Shown here piece after piece: positions 14,704-21,260 of a stretch of 21,688 nucleotides of DNA. The number at the start of each line of letters is the position of its first letter. The stretch's first letter is position 1. The notes beneath the pieces are model-generated. The model searched no databases. It saw only the letters and a program-made list of their open reading frames with translations, and was not told where the DNA came from. The DNA comes from DATAES01 sp036257895 (GTDB taxonomy: Bacteria > Actinomycetota > Acidimicrobiia > Acidimicrobiales > JACDCH01), in NCBI GenBank assembly GCA_036257895.1, contig DATAES010000240.1, positions 1 to 21,688 of the forward strand, in the 5' to 3' direction. Position numbers and translations under genes: made by a program.

Positions 14704-15447
14704 GTGGCACTGGCGGTCCTTCTGGTCGACGACGTCGAGCAGTTGCGATTCCTCGTTCGCCGCGCTCTGCAGGTGCGGGGTGGGTTCGAAGTCGTCGCCG
14801 AGGCGGCCGATGGTCGCGCTGCCATCGAGGCGGCCGCGAAGCTGCAACCCGACGTCGTGGTGCTCGACTTGGGACTCCCCGATCTCGCGGGCCGCGACGT
14901 GCTCACGATGCTGCGCGTCGCCGCTCCAGACATGCGGGTGGTCGTGTTCACCGGCGGCGACCTCGCGGACAAGGAGTCCGTGGCCACCGAGGTCGAAGGC
15001 TTCGTGCTCAAGGGTGAGACGGTGCAGTACCTCGTCGACCTCCTCGACGATCTCTCACGTCGCGGCCCGCGGGCGGCCGTGTTCCGCGTCGCGGACAGGG
15101 CCGACGAGATCGCCGGCGCCCGCCACTTCACCGCGCATCACGGCCAGGCGTGGGGATACGACGACGTCATCGAAGATGCGCTGATCGTCGTGAGCGAGCT
15201 CGTGACGAACGCGATCATGCACGCGCGCAGCGCGTGTGACCTTCGGCTGAAGGATGCGGATCACATCCTCCGCATCGAGGTCATCGACGGTGGCGACGGC
15301 AGTCCGGAACTGCAACGCCCGACCGCGCATTCAGAGCACGGCCGCGGGTTGCTGTTGGTGTCGGCCATGTGCGCGGCATGGGGTGTCGACACCCTCGGCG
15401 ACGGACGAAAGATGGTGTGGGCGGAGCTGAAACGCGCTGCAGCCTGA
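14704..15447 (+). CDS. Response-regulator receiver fused to RsbW-like HATPase domain
   Basis: A 247-residue two-domain signalling protein. Residues 4-118 form a receiver domain with D9/D10 acidic pair, D55 phospho-acceptor (VVVLDLGLPD), T83 and K103 (FVLKGE), all intact. Residues about 126-245 form a GHKL/HATPase_c_2 domain of the anti-sigma-factor kinase type: N-box ALIVVSELVTNAIMHA (E165, N169, H173), VIDGGDGSPE (D195) and G-box HGRGLLLVSAM (212-222). No HisKA dimerisation helix with a phospho-accepting His is present, so this is not a sensor kinase. The likely role is a phosphorylation-controlled serine kinase or partner-switching module acting on an anti-sigma antagonist; this is inference. 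No sigma factor or STAS protein lies in the window. Confidence 0.88.
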   Translation: MALAVLLVDDVEQLRFLVRRALQVRGGFEVVAEAADGRAAIEAAAKLQPDVVVLDLGLPDLAGRDVLTMLRVAAPDMRVVVFTGGDLADKESVATEVEGFVLKGETVQYLVDLLDDLSRRGPRAAVFRVADRADEIAGARHFTAHHGQAWGYDDVIEDALIVVSELVTNAIMHARSACDLRLKDADHILRIEVIDGGDGSPELQRPTAHSEHGRGLLLVSAMCAAWGVDTLGDGRKMVWAELKRAAA

Positions 15448-15463
15448 CCGCATCGCTGCGGCT

Positions 15464-15469
15464 TAGCAT
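15464..15469 (+). promoter_or_regulatory. Leaderless -10 element of the VOC gene
   Basis: TAGCAT (TANNNT) ends 6 bases before ATG 15476; no Shine-Dalgarno is present. It lies in the 28-base gap after the receiver-ATPase gene, suggesting separate transcription of the VOC gene. Confidence 0.5.
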
Positions 15470-15475
15470 CACCGG

Positions 15476-15850
15476 ATGCTCGACCATCTGTCGATCCAGT
15501 GCGCCGATTTCCAAGCGAGCGCGAGTTTCTACGACGACGTGCTCAGTCACATCGGCGGCGGCCGCGTGCTCGACTTCGGCAGTGTCATCGGGTACGGCTT
15601 TCCAGAGTCCCCGAACTTCTGGATCGGTCCGCTGACCACCGGCGGGCCCAACCGTGAAGTCCACATCGCATTCCAAGCGGCAGACCGCGCCGCGGTGCGT
15701 CGCTTCTTCGATGCGGCGGTGGCCCGCGGCGCCGAGGTGCTGCACGAGCCGCGCGTGTGGCCGGAGTACCACGCGAACTACTACGGCGGGTTCGTCCGCG
15801 ACCCCGACGGCAACAACGTCGAAGCCGTGTGCCATTCACCAGGCGATTAG
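15476..15850 (+). CDS. VOC (glyoxalase/bleomycin-resistance) superfamily protein
   Basis: A 124-residue single-module VOC protein. LDHLSIQCADFQASASFYDDVL (2-23) is the first beta-alpha-beta unit with the metal-type His (H4). HIAFQAADRAAVRRFFDAAVARGAEVL begins the second, and the terminal GGFVRDPDGNNVEAVCH provides the usual acidic ligand (E in NNVEAV). The fold binds a divalent metal and acts on small molecules; its substrate cannot be read. Its TAG stop overlaps the TAA stop of the convergent methyltransferase gene (TTAG, 15847-15850). Confidence 0.88.
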   Translation: MLDHLSIQCADFQASASFYDDVLSHIGGGRVLDFGSVIGYGFPESPNFWIGPLTTGGPNREVHIAFQAADRAAVRRFFDAAVARGAEVLHEPRVWPEYHANYYGGFVRDPDGNNVEAVCHSPGD

Positions 15851-16443
15851 TTCCCCGACGCCAGAGTCATCCCTGCTTTTCTCGCCCGGAACCGCACTGC
15901 GTATTCGTTGGTCTCGACATCGATGTCCACGAACCCTGCCGCCTCGAGCCGAGCCGGCAGGGCCGCCGGATCGATGGGCACGTACGTGTCATCGACGTGC
16001 AGAGCTTCGAGCTCGTCGCTGGCGAGACTGTCCTGGCCGGCCAGCAACCCGCCGGGCTGCAGGACGCGGTGCACCTCGGCGAAGACTTGATCCTGCTGCT
16101 CCGGGCTCGGCACGTGGTGCAGCATCGTGAGACAGACGGCACCGGTGAAGCGATCGGTCGGGAGCTGCATGGCCGTGGCGTCGCCCCGGACCACGTCGAC
16201 GTTGGTGCCTTCGAATCGGGCCGACAACCCATCGGCCAGCTCCTCGTGGATCTCGAGCGCTGTCAAGTGAGCGACCCGCTGAGCGAGCACATCGGTGGTC
16301 AGGCCCGGGCCCGGACCGATCTCGAGGACGTCGCCACCGAGGTCGACCGAGTCGAGCACCCATGGGATGATCCACCGTTCAACTGCTTCTGCCCATTCCG
16401 CGCTCGAGCACATCTCCAGGTGCTGTTGGTTCACGGTCGCCAT
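15847..16443 (-). CDS. Class I SAM-dependent methyltransferase
   Basis: A 198-residue methyltransferase. The SAM-binding motif I VLEIGPGPG (39-47) is followed by acidic E64 (LTALEIHEELA), VVRGDATAMQLP (84-95), LTMLHHVPSPEQQDQVFAEVHRVLQPGGLL (105-134) and a C-terminal ETNEYAVRFRARK, all of the UbiE/Methyltransf_11 type. ATG 16443 is the first start giving a normal N-terminus; the frame is open further up but that part would run into the divergent oxidoreductase gene. No Shine-Dalgarno is evident. The methyl acceptor is unknown. Confidence 0.88.
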   Translation of the reverse strand: MATVNQQHLEMCSSAEWAEAVERWIIPWVLDSVDLGGDVLEIGPGPGLTTDVLAQRVAHLTALEIHEELADGLSARFEGTNVDVVRGDATAMQLPTDRFTGAVCLTMLHHVPSPEQQDQVFAEVHRVLQPGGLLAGQDSLASDELEALHVDDTYVPIDPAALPARLEAAGFVDIDVETNEYAVRFRARKAGMTLASGN

Positions 16444-16470
16444 TCTTGCGGTTGAGCGCTGGCGGCTGAG

Positions 16471-16475
16471 AGGAG
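16471..16475 (+). promoter_or_regulatory. Shine-Dalgarno of the F420-type oxidoreductase gene
   Basis: AGGAG, 5 bases before ATG 16481, fixes this start against the longer in-frame extension upstream. Confidence 0.75.
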
Positions 16476-16480
16476 AAGCG

Positions 16481-17413
16481 ATGACGCGACCATTCCGGTT
16501 CGGCGTGTCGACGTGGAGCGCCACCTCCCGCGACGAGTGGCGGGACAAGGCTCGCCGAGCCGAAGCCGCCGGCTTCGACACGATGCTCGTGGCCGACCAC
16601 CTCGCAGAGGGGATGTTCCCGCCACTGGCTGCGCTCGTCGCGGCAGCAGATGCGACCGACCGGCTGCGCCTCGGCACGCTCGTGATCAACAACGACTTCC
16701 GGCATCCCGTGGTGCTGGCGCGGGAAGCCGCGACGGTCGACCTGCTCACCGGCGGCCGGCTCGAGCTCGGTCTCGGCGCCGGTCACATGAAGCACGAATA
16801 CGACGAGGCTGGACTCGAGTTCGATCCCCCGGCAGTGCGCGTCGCGCGTCTGGCCGAGTCGGCGTCGATCGTCCGCGGACTCCTGGCCGGTGAGGAGGTC
16901 ACCTTCGCCGGCGAGCACTACCACGTGCACGGTCATCGATGCTTCCCGAAGCCACTGCAACAACCGGTGCCGCTGCTGATCGGGGGCAACGGCAGGCGCG
17001 TGCTCGCAACGGCCGGCCGGCTCGCGGACATCGTCGGCTTCACCGGTTTCAGTCAGGTCGAGGGCGAGCAGCGTGTCACGCCGACCCACTTCACCGACGC
17101 CGGCTTGGCGGAGCAGGTCGCGTGGGTGTCGACCGCCGCCGGCTCCCGGTTCGACCAGCTCGAGCTGAGCACCCTCGTGCAAGGCATAACCCTGACCGAC
17201 GATCGACGCGCCGCGGCCGAGCACGTACGGCCGCTGCTGCCGTCGCTCGGTGTCGAGGACATCCTCTCGTCGCCATACGGTCTGATCGGCACGCCCGATC
17301 AGATCGCGGCACAACTTCGTGAGCGCCGCGATCGGCTCGGGATCTCGTACATCACCGTGTTCGAAAAGGATTTCGACGCCATGACCAAGATCATCGAGTT
17401 CCTGAAGAGCTGA
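16481..17413 (+). CDS. LLM-class F420-dependent oxidoreductase (MSMEG_2516-type, TIGR03621-like)
   Basis: A 310-residue bacterial luciferase-like TIM-barrel oxidoreductase. FRFGVSTWSATSRDEWRDKARRAE opens the chain. LVADHLAEGMFPPLAALVAAADATDRLRLGTLVINNDFRHPVVLAREAATVDLLTGGRLELGLGAGH is the classic LLM core with the family's NDFRHP block. PLLIGGNGRRVL and GTPDQIAAQLRERRDRLGISYITVF complete the barrel. These match actinobacterial F420 enzymes rather than FMN monooxygenases, by recall of family patterns. The substrate is unknown. The gene is divergent from the methyltransferase gene (37 bases between starts) and is followed 1 base later by the second YjbR-like gene, so the two are probably co-transcribed. 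Confidence 0.9.
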   Translation: MTRPFRFGVSTWSATSRDEWRDKARRAEAAGFDTMLVADHLAEGMFPPLAALVAAADATDRLRLGTLVINNDFRHPVVLAREAATVDLLTGGRLELGLGAGHMKHEYDEAGLEFDPPAVRVARLAESASIVRGLLAGEEVTFAGEHYHVHGHRCFPKPLQQPVPLLIGGNGRRVLATAGRLADIVGFTGFSQVEGEQRVTPTHFTDAGLAEQVAWVSTAAGSRFDQLELSTLVQGITLTDDRRAAAEHVRPLLPSLGVEDILSSPYGLIGTPDQIAAQLRERRDRLGISYITVFEKDFDAMTKIIEFLKS

Positions 17414-17414
17414 G

Positions 17415-17765
17415 GTGACCACGATGGTGACGATCGACGACGTCCGCGAACTGGCGCTCAGCCTGCCCCGGACCACTGAGGCACTCGTCCGAGACCGCGT
17501 CAAGTTCCGCGTCGGACAGATCGTGTACCTCGCGTTCTCGCGCGACGAGACGGAGATGGGGTTCGCCTTCCCGAAGGAGGAACGGCAGGGACTCGTCGCC
17601 TCCGAGCCGGACAAGTTCCTGATGCCCAAGGCGTCCGACCTTCGTTACAACTGGGTCGAGGTGCGGCTCGACGCCATCGACCACGTGGAGATGCGCGAAC
17701 TCGTTCTCGATGCATGGCGCATGGTCGTGCCCAAACGAGTCGCAGCCGCGCACCTCGGCGACTGA
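17415..17765 (+). CDS. MmcQ/YjbR-family protein (second copy)
   Basis: A 116-residue protein with the family pattern VRELALSLPRTTEALVRDRVKFRVGQIVYLAFSRDE at the N-terminus, FAFPKEERQGLVASEPDKFLMP in the middle and YNWVEVRLDAIDHVEMRELVLDAWRMVVPKRV at the end. It begins one base after the oxidoreductase stop (GTG 17415; ATG 17424 is an alternative), suggesting an operon. It is a distant relative of the protein at 6808-7182. The role of the family is not established; its coupling to an F420-type enzyme is the only functional hint here. Confidence 0.82.
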   Translation: MTTMVTIDDVRELALSLPRTTEALVRDRVKFRVGQIVYLAFSRDETEMGFAFPKEERQGLVASEPDKFLMPKASDLRYNWVEVRLDAIDHVEMRELVLDAWRMVVPKRVAAAHLGD

Positions 17766-17810
17766 TCCCGCTTGCGAATGTCGGCGAGGCAAATGAGGCA
17801 CGCTGACTGC

Positions 17811-18239
17811 ATGCACGTTCGCCGATTGGGTATCGGAGACGAAGAAGTCGCCGCTGAGATGTGTCGCCTGTTCGACGGCGACGGTTCGGTCGATCCGCGC
17901 CCGTTTCTCCAGCGCGCGGAGTCAGTCATGTTCGTCGTGGATGACGACGAGTCGGGTCCATGTGGGTGTGCGTACGGCCACGAGCTCATTCATCCTGACG
18001 GCGATCGGACGATGCTGTTGTACTCGCTCGACGTCGCCGAGCCGTTCCGGCGGCGCGGCTACGGCGTGGCGTTGGTGAACGCGTTCGTGGACCACGCGCG
18101 CGCAGCGGGCTGCAGCGAGGTGTGGGTGCTCACCGACGACGAGAACACGGCCGCGCAAGCGACGTACAGCGCGGCGGGCGGTGAGCGCGACTCCGCCGAT
18201 CAGATCATGTTCGTGTGGCCGCTGTCCGAACGCTCCTAG
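17811..18239 (+). CDS. GNAT acetyltransferase, AAC(3)-I-like
   Basis: A 142-residue GNAT enzyme. HVRRLGIGDEEVAAEMCRLFDGD opens it and LLYSLDVAEPFRRRGYGVALVNAFVDHARAAGC is the acetyl-CoA motif A (RRRGYG pyrophosphate loop). DDENTAAQATYSAAGGER and a final IMFVWPL strand follow. The order and the LYSLDVAEPFRRRGYG block resemble aminoglycoside 3-N-acetyltransferase type I by recall, but many such chromosomal relatives have no proven antibiotic activity. ATG 17811 gives the normal family N-terminus; ORF starts at 17772 add an unrelated 13 residues. No clear promoter or Shine-Dalgarno was found. Confidence 0.82.
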   Translation: MHVRRLGIGDEEVAAEMCRLFDGDGSVDPRPFLQRAESVMFVVDDDESGPCGCAYGHELIHPDGDRTMLLYSLDVAEPFRRRGYGVALVNAFVDHARAAGCSEVWVLTDDENTAAQATYSAAGGERDSADQIMFVWPLSERS

Positions 18240-18256
18240 CGCGCGGCAATCACGGC

Positions 18257-18280
18257 GTACCTCGTCACGTACCTCGTCAC
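18257..18280. repeat. Two-copy tandem 12-base repeat
   Basis: GTACCTCGTCAC occurs twice in direct succession (18257-18268 and 18269-18280) in the 59-base gap between two convergent genes. It has no strong hairpin or T-tract and its role, if any, is unclear. A recent small duplication is the simplest explanation. Confidence 0.8.
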
Positions 18281-18298
18281 ACTTTCATCAATCCGACG

Positions 18299-19459
18299 TC
18301 ACGTGGGCACGTGCGCGCTGCCGGCCGAGCGCCACTCGCGCCCGAACCACCGCTGGATCCGGCTCTTGCCGAACTCGACCTTGTCGGCTGCGATCGCCTC
18401 GGACGGGGCGTCGAATCCGCCGGTCGGAGCTTGGCCACTCAAGAACGTCACGTCCACGCGCGCGACCTGCTCGTGGCCGAACTCCAAGTAGCACACACCT
18501 CGGCCGCCGTACTGCGATGCGTCACCGCCCTTGACGATCGAAGTGATCTGCTGCGCAACGACGGAAGCCTGTCCTTCGGCGAACACGCCCGCTTTCGGCG
18601 TGCCGGCGCTCGTCACGTCGCCGACGGCATACACGCCGGGATAGGACGTCTCGAGCGTGCGCGGGTCGACGGGGATCCAGCCGTCCACCGTCATGCCCGA
18701 GGCCTCGACCACTGCTGGCACTCGATGAACGGGAACGCCGAGAAACAGGTCGTACGGCATCTCGTCGCCGCCGTCGAGCAACGCGACATTGCGGCTTGCG
18801 TCGAGCCCCTTGACGAGCTTCTGCGGATGCCAGGAGATGCCACGCTCGGCGAAGGCGGTCAACAGCGCTTCGGACGCAGCCGGTGAGGGAGGAATGGGGA
18901 CGGGCAACGGCATGAGCAGCGCGATCTCGGAGCTCTCCCGAAGTCCCCGCTCCGAGAGGAAGTCGTGCATCAACAACGCGGTCTCACTCGGTGCCGGCGG
19001 ACACTTGAAGGGTGTCGACGTCACCGCGACGATCACTTGACCACCCTCGAAGTCGGCGAGCACGTCCCGAAGCGCGAATGCACCGGGCACCGTGTAGAAC
19101 TCGAAGCCGCCATCGAGCAGTCCCGGAGTCGCTTCCGGATGCAGGTCCGCCCCGAGTGCGATGACGAGGACGTCTGCTTCATACGTCCCGTCATCCGTCT
19201 CCACTCGCTTCTGCATCGGGTCGATGGCGCGAACGGTCGTCTGGACGAACTGCACGCCCGGTTTCACGATGGAGGCATATGAGTGACGGACCTCCGCCGG
19301 CAATGCCCGACCGAACATGACGTCGAGCTTCGAGAAGCCGAAGACGAAGCCGTCGCTCTGATCGATGAGAACGATCTCGACCTCGTCGCCATGCTCGTCG
19401 GACAAGCTGGCGGTCAGCTCCAACCCACCGAACCCTCCGCCCAGGATCAGGATGCGCAC
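18299..19459 (-). CDS. FAD/NAD(P)-dependent oxidoreductase, sulfide:quinone-reductase-like
   Basis: A 386-residue two-dinucleotide-fold flavoprotein. The N-terminal ILILGGGFGGLE (3-14) binds FAD; LVIALGAD (98-105) and YPGVYAVGDV near 280-290 are the second and third FAD motifs. TPFKCPPAPSE (149-159) and GRGVCYLEFG hold C153 and C323, placed like the redox cysteines of the SQR/flavocytochrome-c sulfide dehydrogenase branch, though relatives without sulfide activity share this pattern. A C-terminal RIQRWFGREW amphipathic stretch could touch the membrane. GTG 19459 begins 7 bases after a TATCGT -10, favouring a leaderless start over the longer open frame. Type II NADH dehydrogenase is the main alternative. 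Confidence 0.85.
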   Translation of the reverse strand: MRILILGGGFGGLELTASLSDEHGDEVEIVLIDQSDGFVFGFSKLDVMFGRALPAEVRHSYASIVKPGVQFVQTTVRAIDPMQKRVETDDGTYEADVLVIALGADLHPEATPGLLDGGFEFYTVPGAFALRDVLADFEGGQVIVAVTSTPFKCPPAPSETALLMHDFLSERGLRESSEIALLMPLPVPIPPSPAASEALLTAFAERGISWHPQKLVKGLDASRNVALLDGGDEMPYDLFLGVPVHRVPAVVEASGMTVDGWIPVDPRTLETSYPGVYAVGDVTSAGTPKAGVFAEGQASVVAQQITSIVKGGDASQYGGRGVCYLEFGHEQVARVDVTFLSGQAPTGGFDAPSEAIAADKVEFGKSRIQRWFGREWRSAGSAHVPT

Positions 19460-19466
19460 GTGCGGG

Positions 19467-19472
19467 ACGATA
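19467..19472 (-). promoter_or_regulatory. Leaderless -10 element of the SQR-like gene
   Basis: On the minus strand this reads TATCGT (TANNNT), 7 bases before GTG 19459; no Shine-Dalgarno is present. Confidence 0.5.
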
Positions 19473-19522
19473 ACGGGAACGAACGGATCGGTGTGCCCGC
19501 CGTTTTTCGAGGCGCGGCTGCC

Positions 19523-19528
19523 TAGGCT
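19523..19528 (+). promoter_or_regulatory. -10 element of the TIGR03086-type gene
   Basis: TAGGCT (TANNNT) lies 29 bases before GTG 19558, leaving a short leader that carries a strong GAGGAGG (19547-19553). It forms a divergent pair with the SQR-like promoter. Confidence 0.45.
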
Positions 19529-19546
19529 CGACGCCTCACCGTCATC

Positions 19547-19553
19547 GAGGAGG
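19547..19553 (+). promoter_or_regulatory. Strong Shine-Dalgarno of the TIGR03086-type gene
   Basis: GAGGAGG, 4 bases before GTG 19558. It is the best ribosome site in the window and decides the start. Confidence 0.8.
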
Positions 19554-19557
19554 TGCC

Positions 19558-20106
19558 GTGGATCAACTCGTGGCACATGAACGGGCGCAGGCGGCGTTCG
19601 CCCGCGTGCTCGGCGCCGTGAAGCCCGACCAGCTCGACAGCCCGACACCCTGCCCCGAGTGGACGGTGTGGGCCGTCATCGATCACGTCGTCGGCGGCAA
19701 CTGGCGAGTTGCCGGACAGCACGAACCGACGCCCGAGCGTGCCGAAGCGCTCGTCGCCGCGCATGCCGCATCCGCGTCGGCCGCCCAATCGACATTCGCT
19801 GCTCCGGACGGACTGACGCGCACCTATGACATCCGCATCGGTCCGGTCCCGGGCTCCTCATTCATCGCGCTGCGGACCGCCGACGCCCTCGTGCACGCCT
19901 GGGACGTCGCCACGGCTACCGGTCAGTCCACCGACCTCGATCCGGAAGTCGCTGAAGCGATGCTCGACATGTCGCGGCAACGCATCTCGGCCGACTTTCG
20001 CGGCGAAGGCAAGCCGTTCGGCGAGGAGCAGGAGTGCAGCGACGACCGTCCGATGGCTGAGCGCCTCGCAGCGTTCCTCGGCCGGAGTCAGAGCGCCTTG
20101 AAGTAG
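19558..20106 (+). CDS. TIGR03086-family DinB-like / mycothiol maleylpyruvate isomerase N-domain protein
   Basis: A 182-residue protein of the actinobacterial TIGR03086 group, a four-helix DinB-like metal-binding fold related to mycothiol-dependent enzymes. The conserved TPCPEWTVWAVIDHVVGG (30-47) gives a likely metal His (H44), and TADALVHAWDVATATGQ near 107-123 gives a second (H114 region). Low-complexity Ala-rich helices lie between. Members are thought to act in mycothiol-linked metabolism, but this protein's reaction is unknown. It is divergent from the SQR-like gene and overlaps the convergent acetyltransferase gene by 19 bases. Confidence 0.85.
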   Translation: MDQLVAHERAQAAFARVLGAVKPDQLDSPTPCPEWTVWAVIDHVVGGNWRVAGQHEPTPERAEALVAAHAASASAAQSTFAAPDGLTRTYDIRIGPVPGSSFIALRTADALVHAWDVATATGQSTDLDPEVAEAMLDMSRQRISADFRGEGKPFGEEQECSDDRPMAERLAAFLGRSQSALK

Positions 20107-20570
20107 CGCATCACCGGGAGCGGCGTGTACGCCGCCTTGTCGTACACGCGACGAGCAGGCGCGTGACCCGGATCGCCACCGGTCTCGACCATCGCCACCC
20201 GCATGCCCGAGTCGCGGAGCCAACCTGTCGCGTGCTCCGTCAGTGCCGTTCCGACACCCCGCTCTTGGTGATCCGGATCGACGGCCAACATCCAGATCTC
20301 GCCCATCGCCGGTTCTCGGTCGAGCGTCGCGGCGACGAACCCGACCACGCTGCCATTCGCCTCGGCGACCCATACGGTCGCCGACGGATTGGCAAGTGTG
20401 GCGCGCACTGCTCGAGCTTGATGCTCGCGCCAATCGCCGTGCATGCGTGCGGAGAGCTCGGGGCCGAGAACCTCCTCCATCGACGCGAAGACCGGGGCCC
20501 ATGCCCGTAACGACAACTCGACGACGGCCTCCTCGTCATGGGGACCGAACCCGCGGATGTCAGCGTCCAT
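20088..20570 (-). CDS. GNAT family N-acetyltransferase
   Basis: A 160-residue GNAT protein. VWVAEANGSVVGFVAA is followed by EIWMLAVDPDHQERGVGTALTEHATGWLRDSG, whose Q-E-R-G-V-G-T loop is the acetyl-CoA pyrophosphate-binding motif A. ETGGDPGHAPARRVYDKAAYTPLPVMRYFK supplies motif B and the last strands. ATG 20570 follows the upstream GNAT stop by 8 bases with an AGAGG between; a TTG at 20582 is an alternative. It probably forms a two-gene unit with the next acetyltransferase. Substrate unknown. Confidence 0.85.
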   Translation of the reverse strand: MDADIRGFGPHDEEAVVELSLRAWAPVFASMEEVLGPELSARMHGDWREHQARAVRATLANPSATVWVAEANGSVVGFVAATLDREPAMGEIWMLAVDPDHQERGVGTALTEHATGWLRDSGMRVAMVETGGDPGHAPARRVYDKAAYTPLPVMRYFKAL

Positions 20571-20578
20571 GTGCCTCT

Positions 20579-21154
20579 TCAAACCTCGTCGAACGCGGGT
20601 GGATACACAACTCGCCCGCGGAGCGCGGGGTCGTAGTCGCGGAGCACGATGATCTGGGCTGCCTCCGGCACCGCCCAGTCGGGCAGGTCGAGCGAGATGC
20701 CGTGTCGAGTCGACGGCTCGAATCCGAACCGTCCGTAATAGCGAGGGTCACCTTGCAGTACGACGAACGGCGCGCCGTGTGCCTTCGCGGCCGCGAGCAC
20801 TTCGTAGACCAACGACGAGCCGATTCCCTGCCTTTGATGCGACGGCGCAACGGCGAGTGGCGCGAGATGAAGGATCTGATGGCGCGTTTCGCCGTCGTCG
20901 AGATCCGTATGGCTCACCATGACGTGCCCGACGATCTCGCCGGTGACGCGCTCGACCGCCACGAGCGACAACTCGGGGATGTAGTCCGCCGACGCGCGAA
21001 TGTCGTCGACGAGGTCGGCCTCGCGTTGCGAGCGGAACGCCGCGGCGACGACCGAGGCGATCGCCTCTCGATCGGCTGGCGTCTCGGGACGCACCACAAG
21101 CAGGTCGCCTTCGCCATTGGCGTCTTCTGACGGTTCTCGCTTCATGCCTGTCAT
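20579..21154 (-). CDS. GNAT family N-acetyltransferase, YhbS-like
   Basis: A 191-residue acetyltransferase of the YhbS group (COG3153). VVRPETPADREAIASVVAAAF opens the fold and HLAPLAVAPSHQRQGIGSSLVYEVLAAAKAHG is motif A with the Q-R-Q-G-I-G loop. VVLQGDPRYYGRFGFEPSTRHGI is the group's hallmark block. ATG 21154 or ATG 21145 may be the start; neither has a clear ribosome site. The frame stays open far upstream into the HNH gene region, which I regard as chance. Substrate unknown. The next GNAT gene follows after 8 bases. Confidence 0.87.
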   Translation of the reverse strand: MTGMKREPSEDANGEGDLLVVRPETPADREAIASVVAAAFRSQREADLVDDIRASADYIPELSLVAVERVTGEIVGHVMVSHTDLDDGETRHQILHLAPLAVAPSHQRQGIGSSLVYEVLAAAKAHGAPFVVLQGDPRYYGRFGFEPSTRHGISLDLPDWAVPEAAQIIVLRDYDPALRGRVVYPPAFDEV

Positions 21155-21260
21155 TTCAGCCGGGAAGTGGGCACGGTGCCGGCCAGTGACCCGACGCCTG
21201 GACTCCCATGACCAGTGTTCGGATCGATCGTGCGCTCTTTTGGATGATGTCGCTCGACGC
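21155..21260. other. Gap between the HNH endonuclease gene and the YhbS-like gene
   Basis: About 106 bases with no recognised gene, hairpin or good -10 element. Both flanking genes are on the minus strand. Confidence 0.5.

Noticed and set aside
16379..17629. 416-codon minus-strand frame opposite the LLM oxidoreductase
   Set aside because: Shadow of the opposite-strand gene; no recognisable domain.
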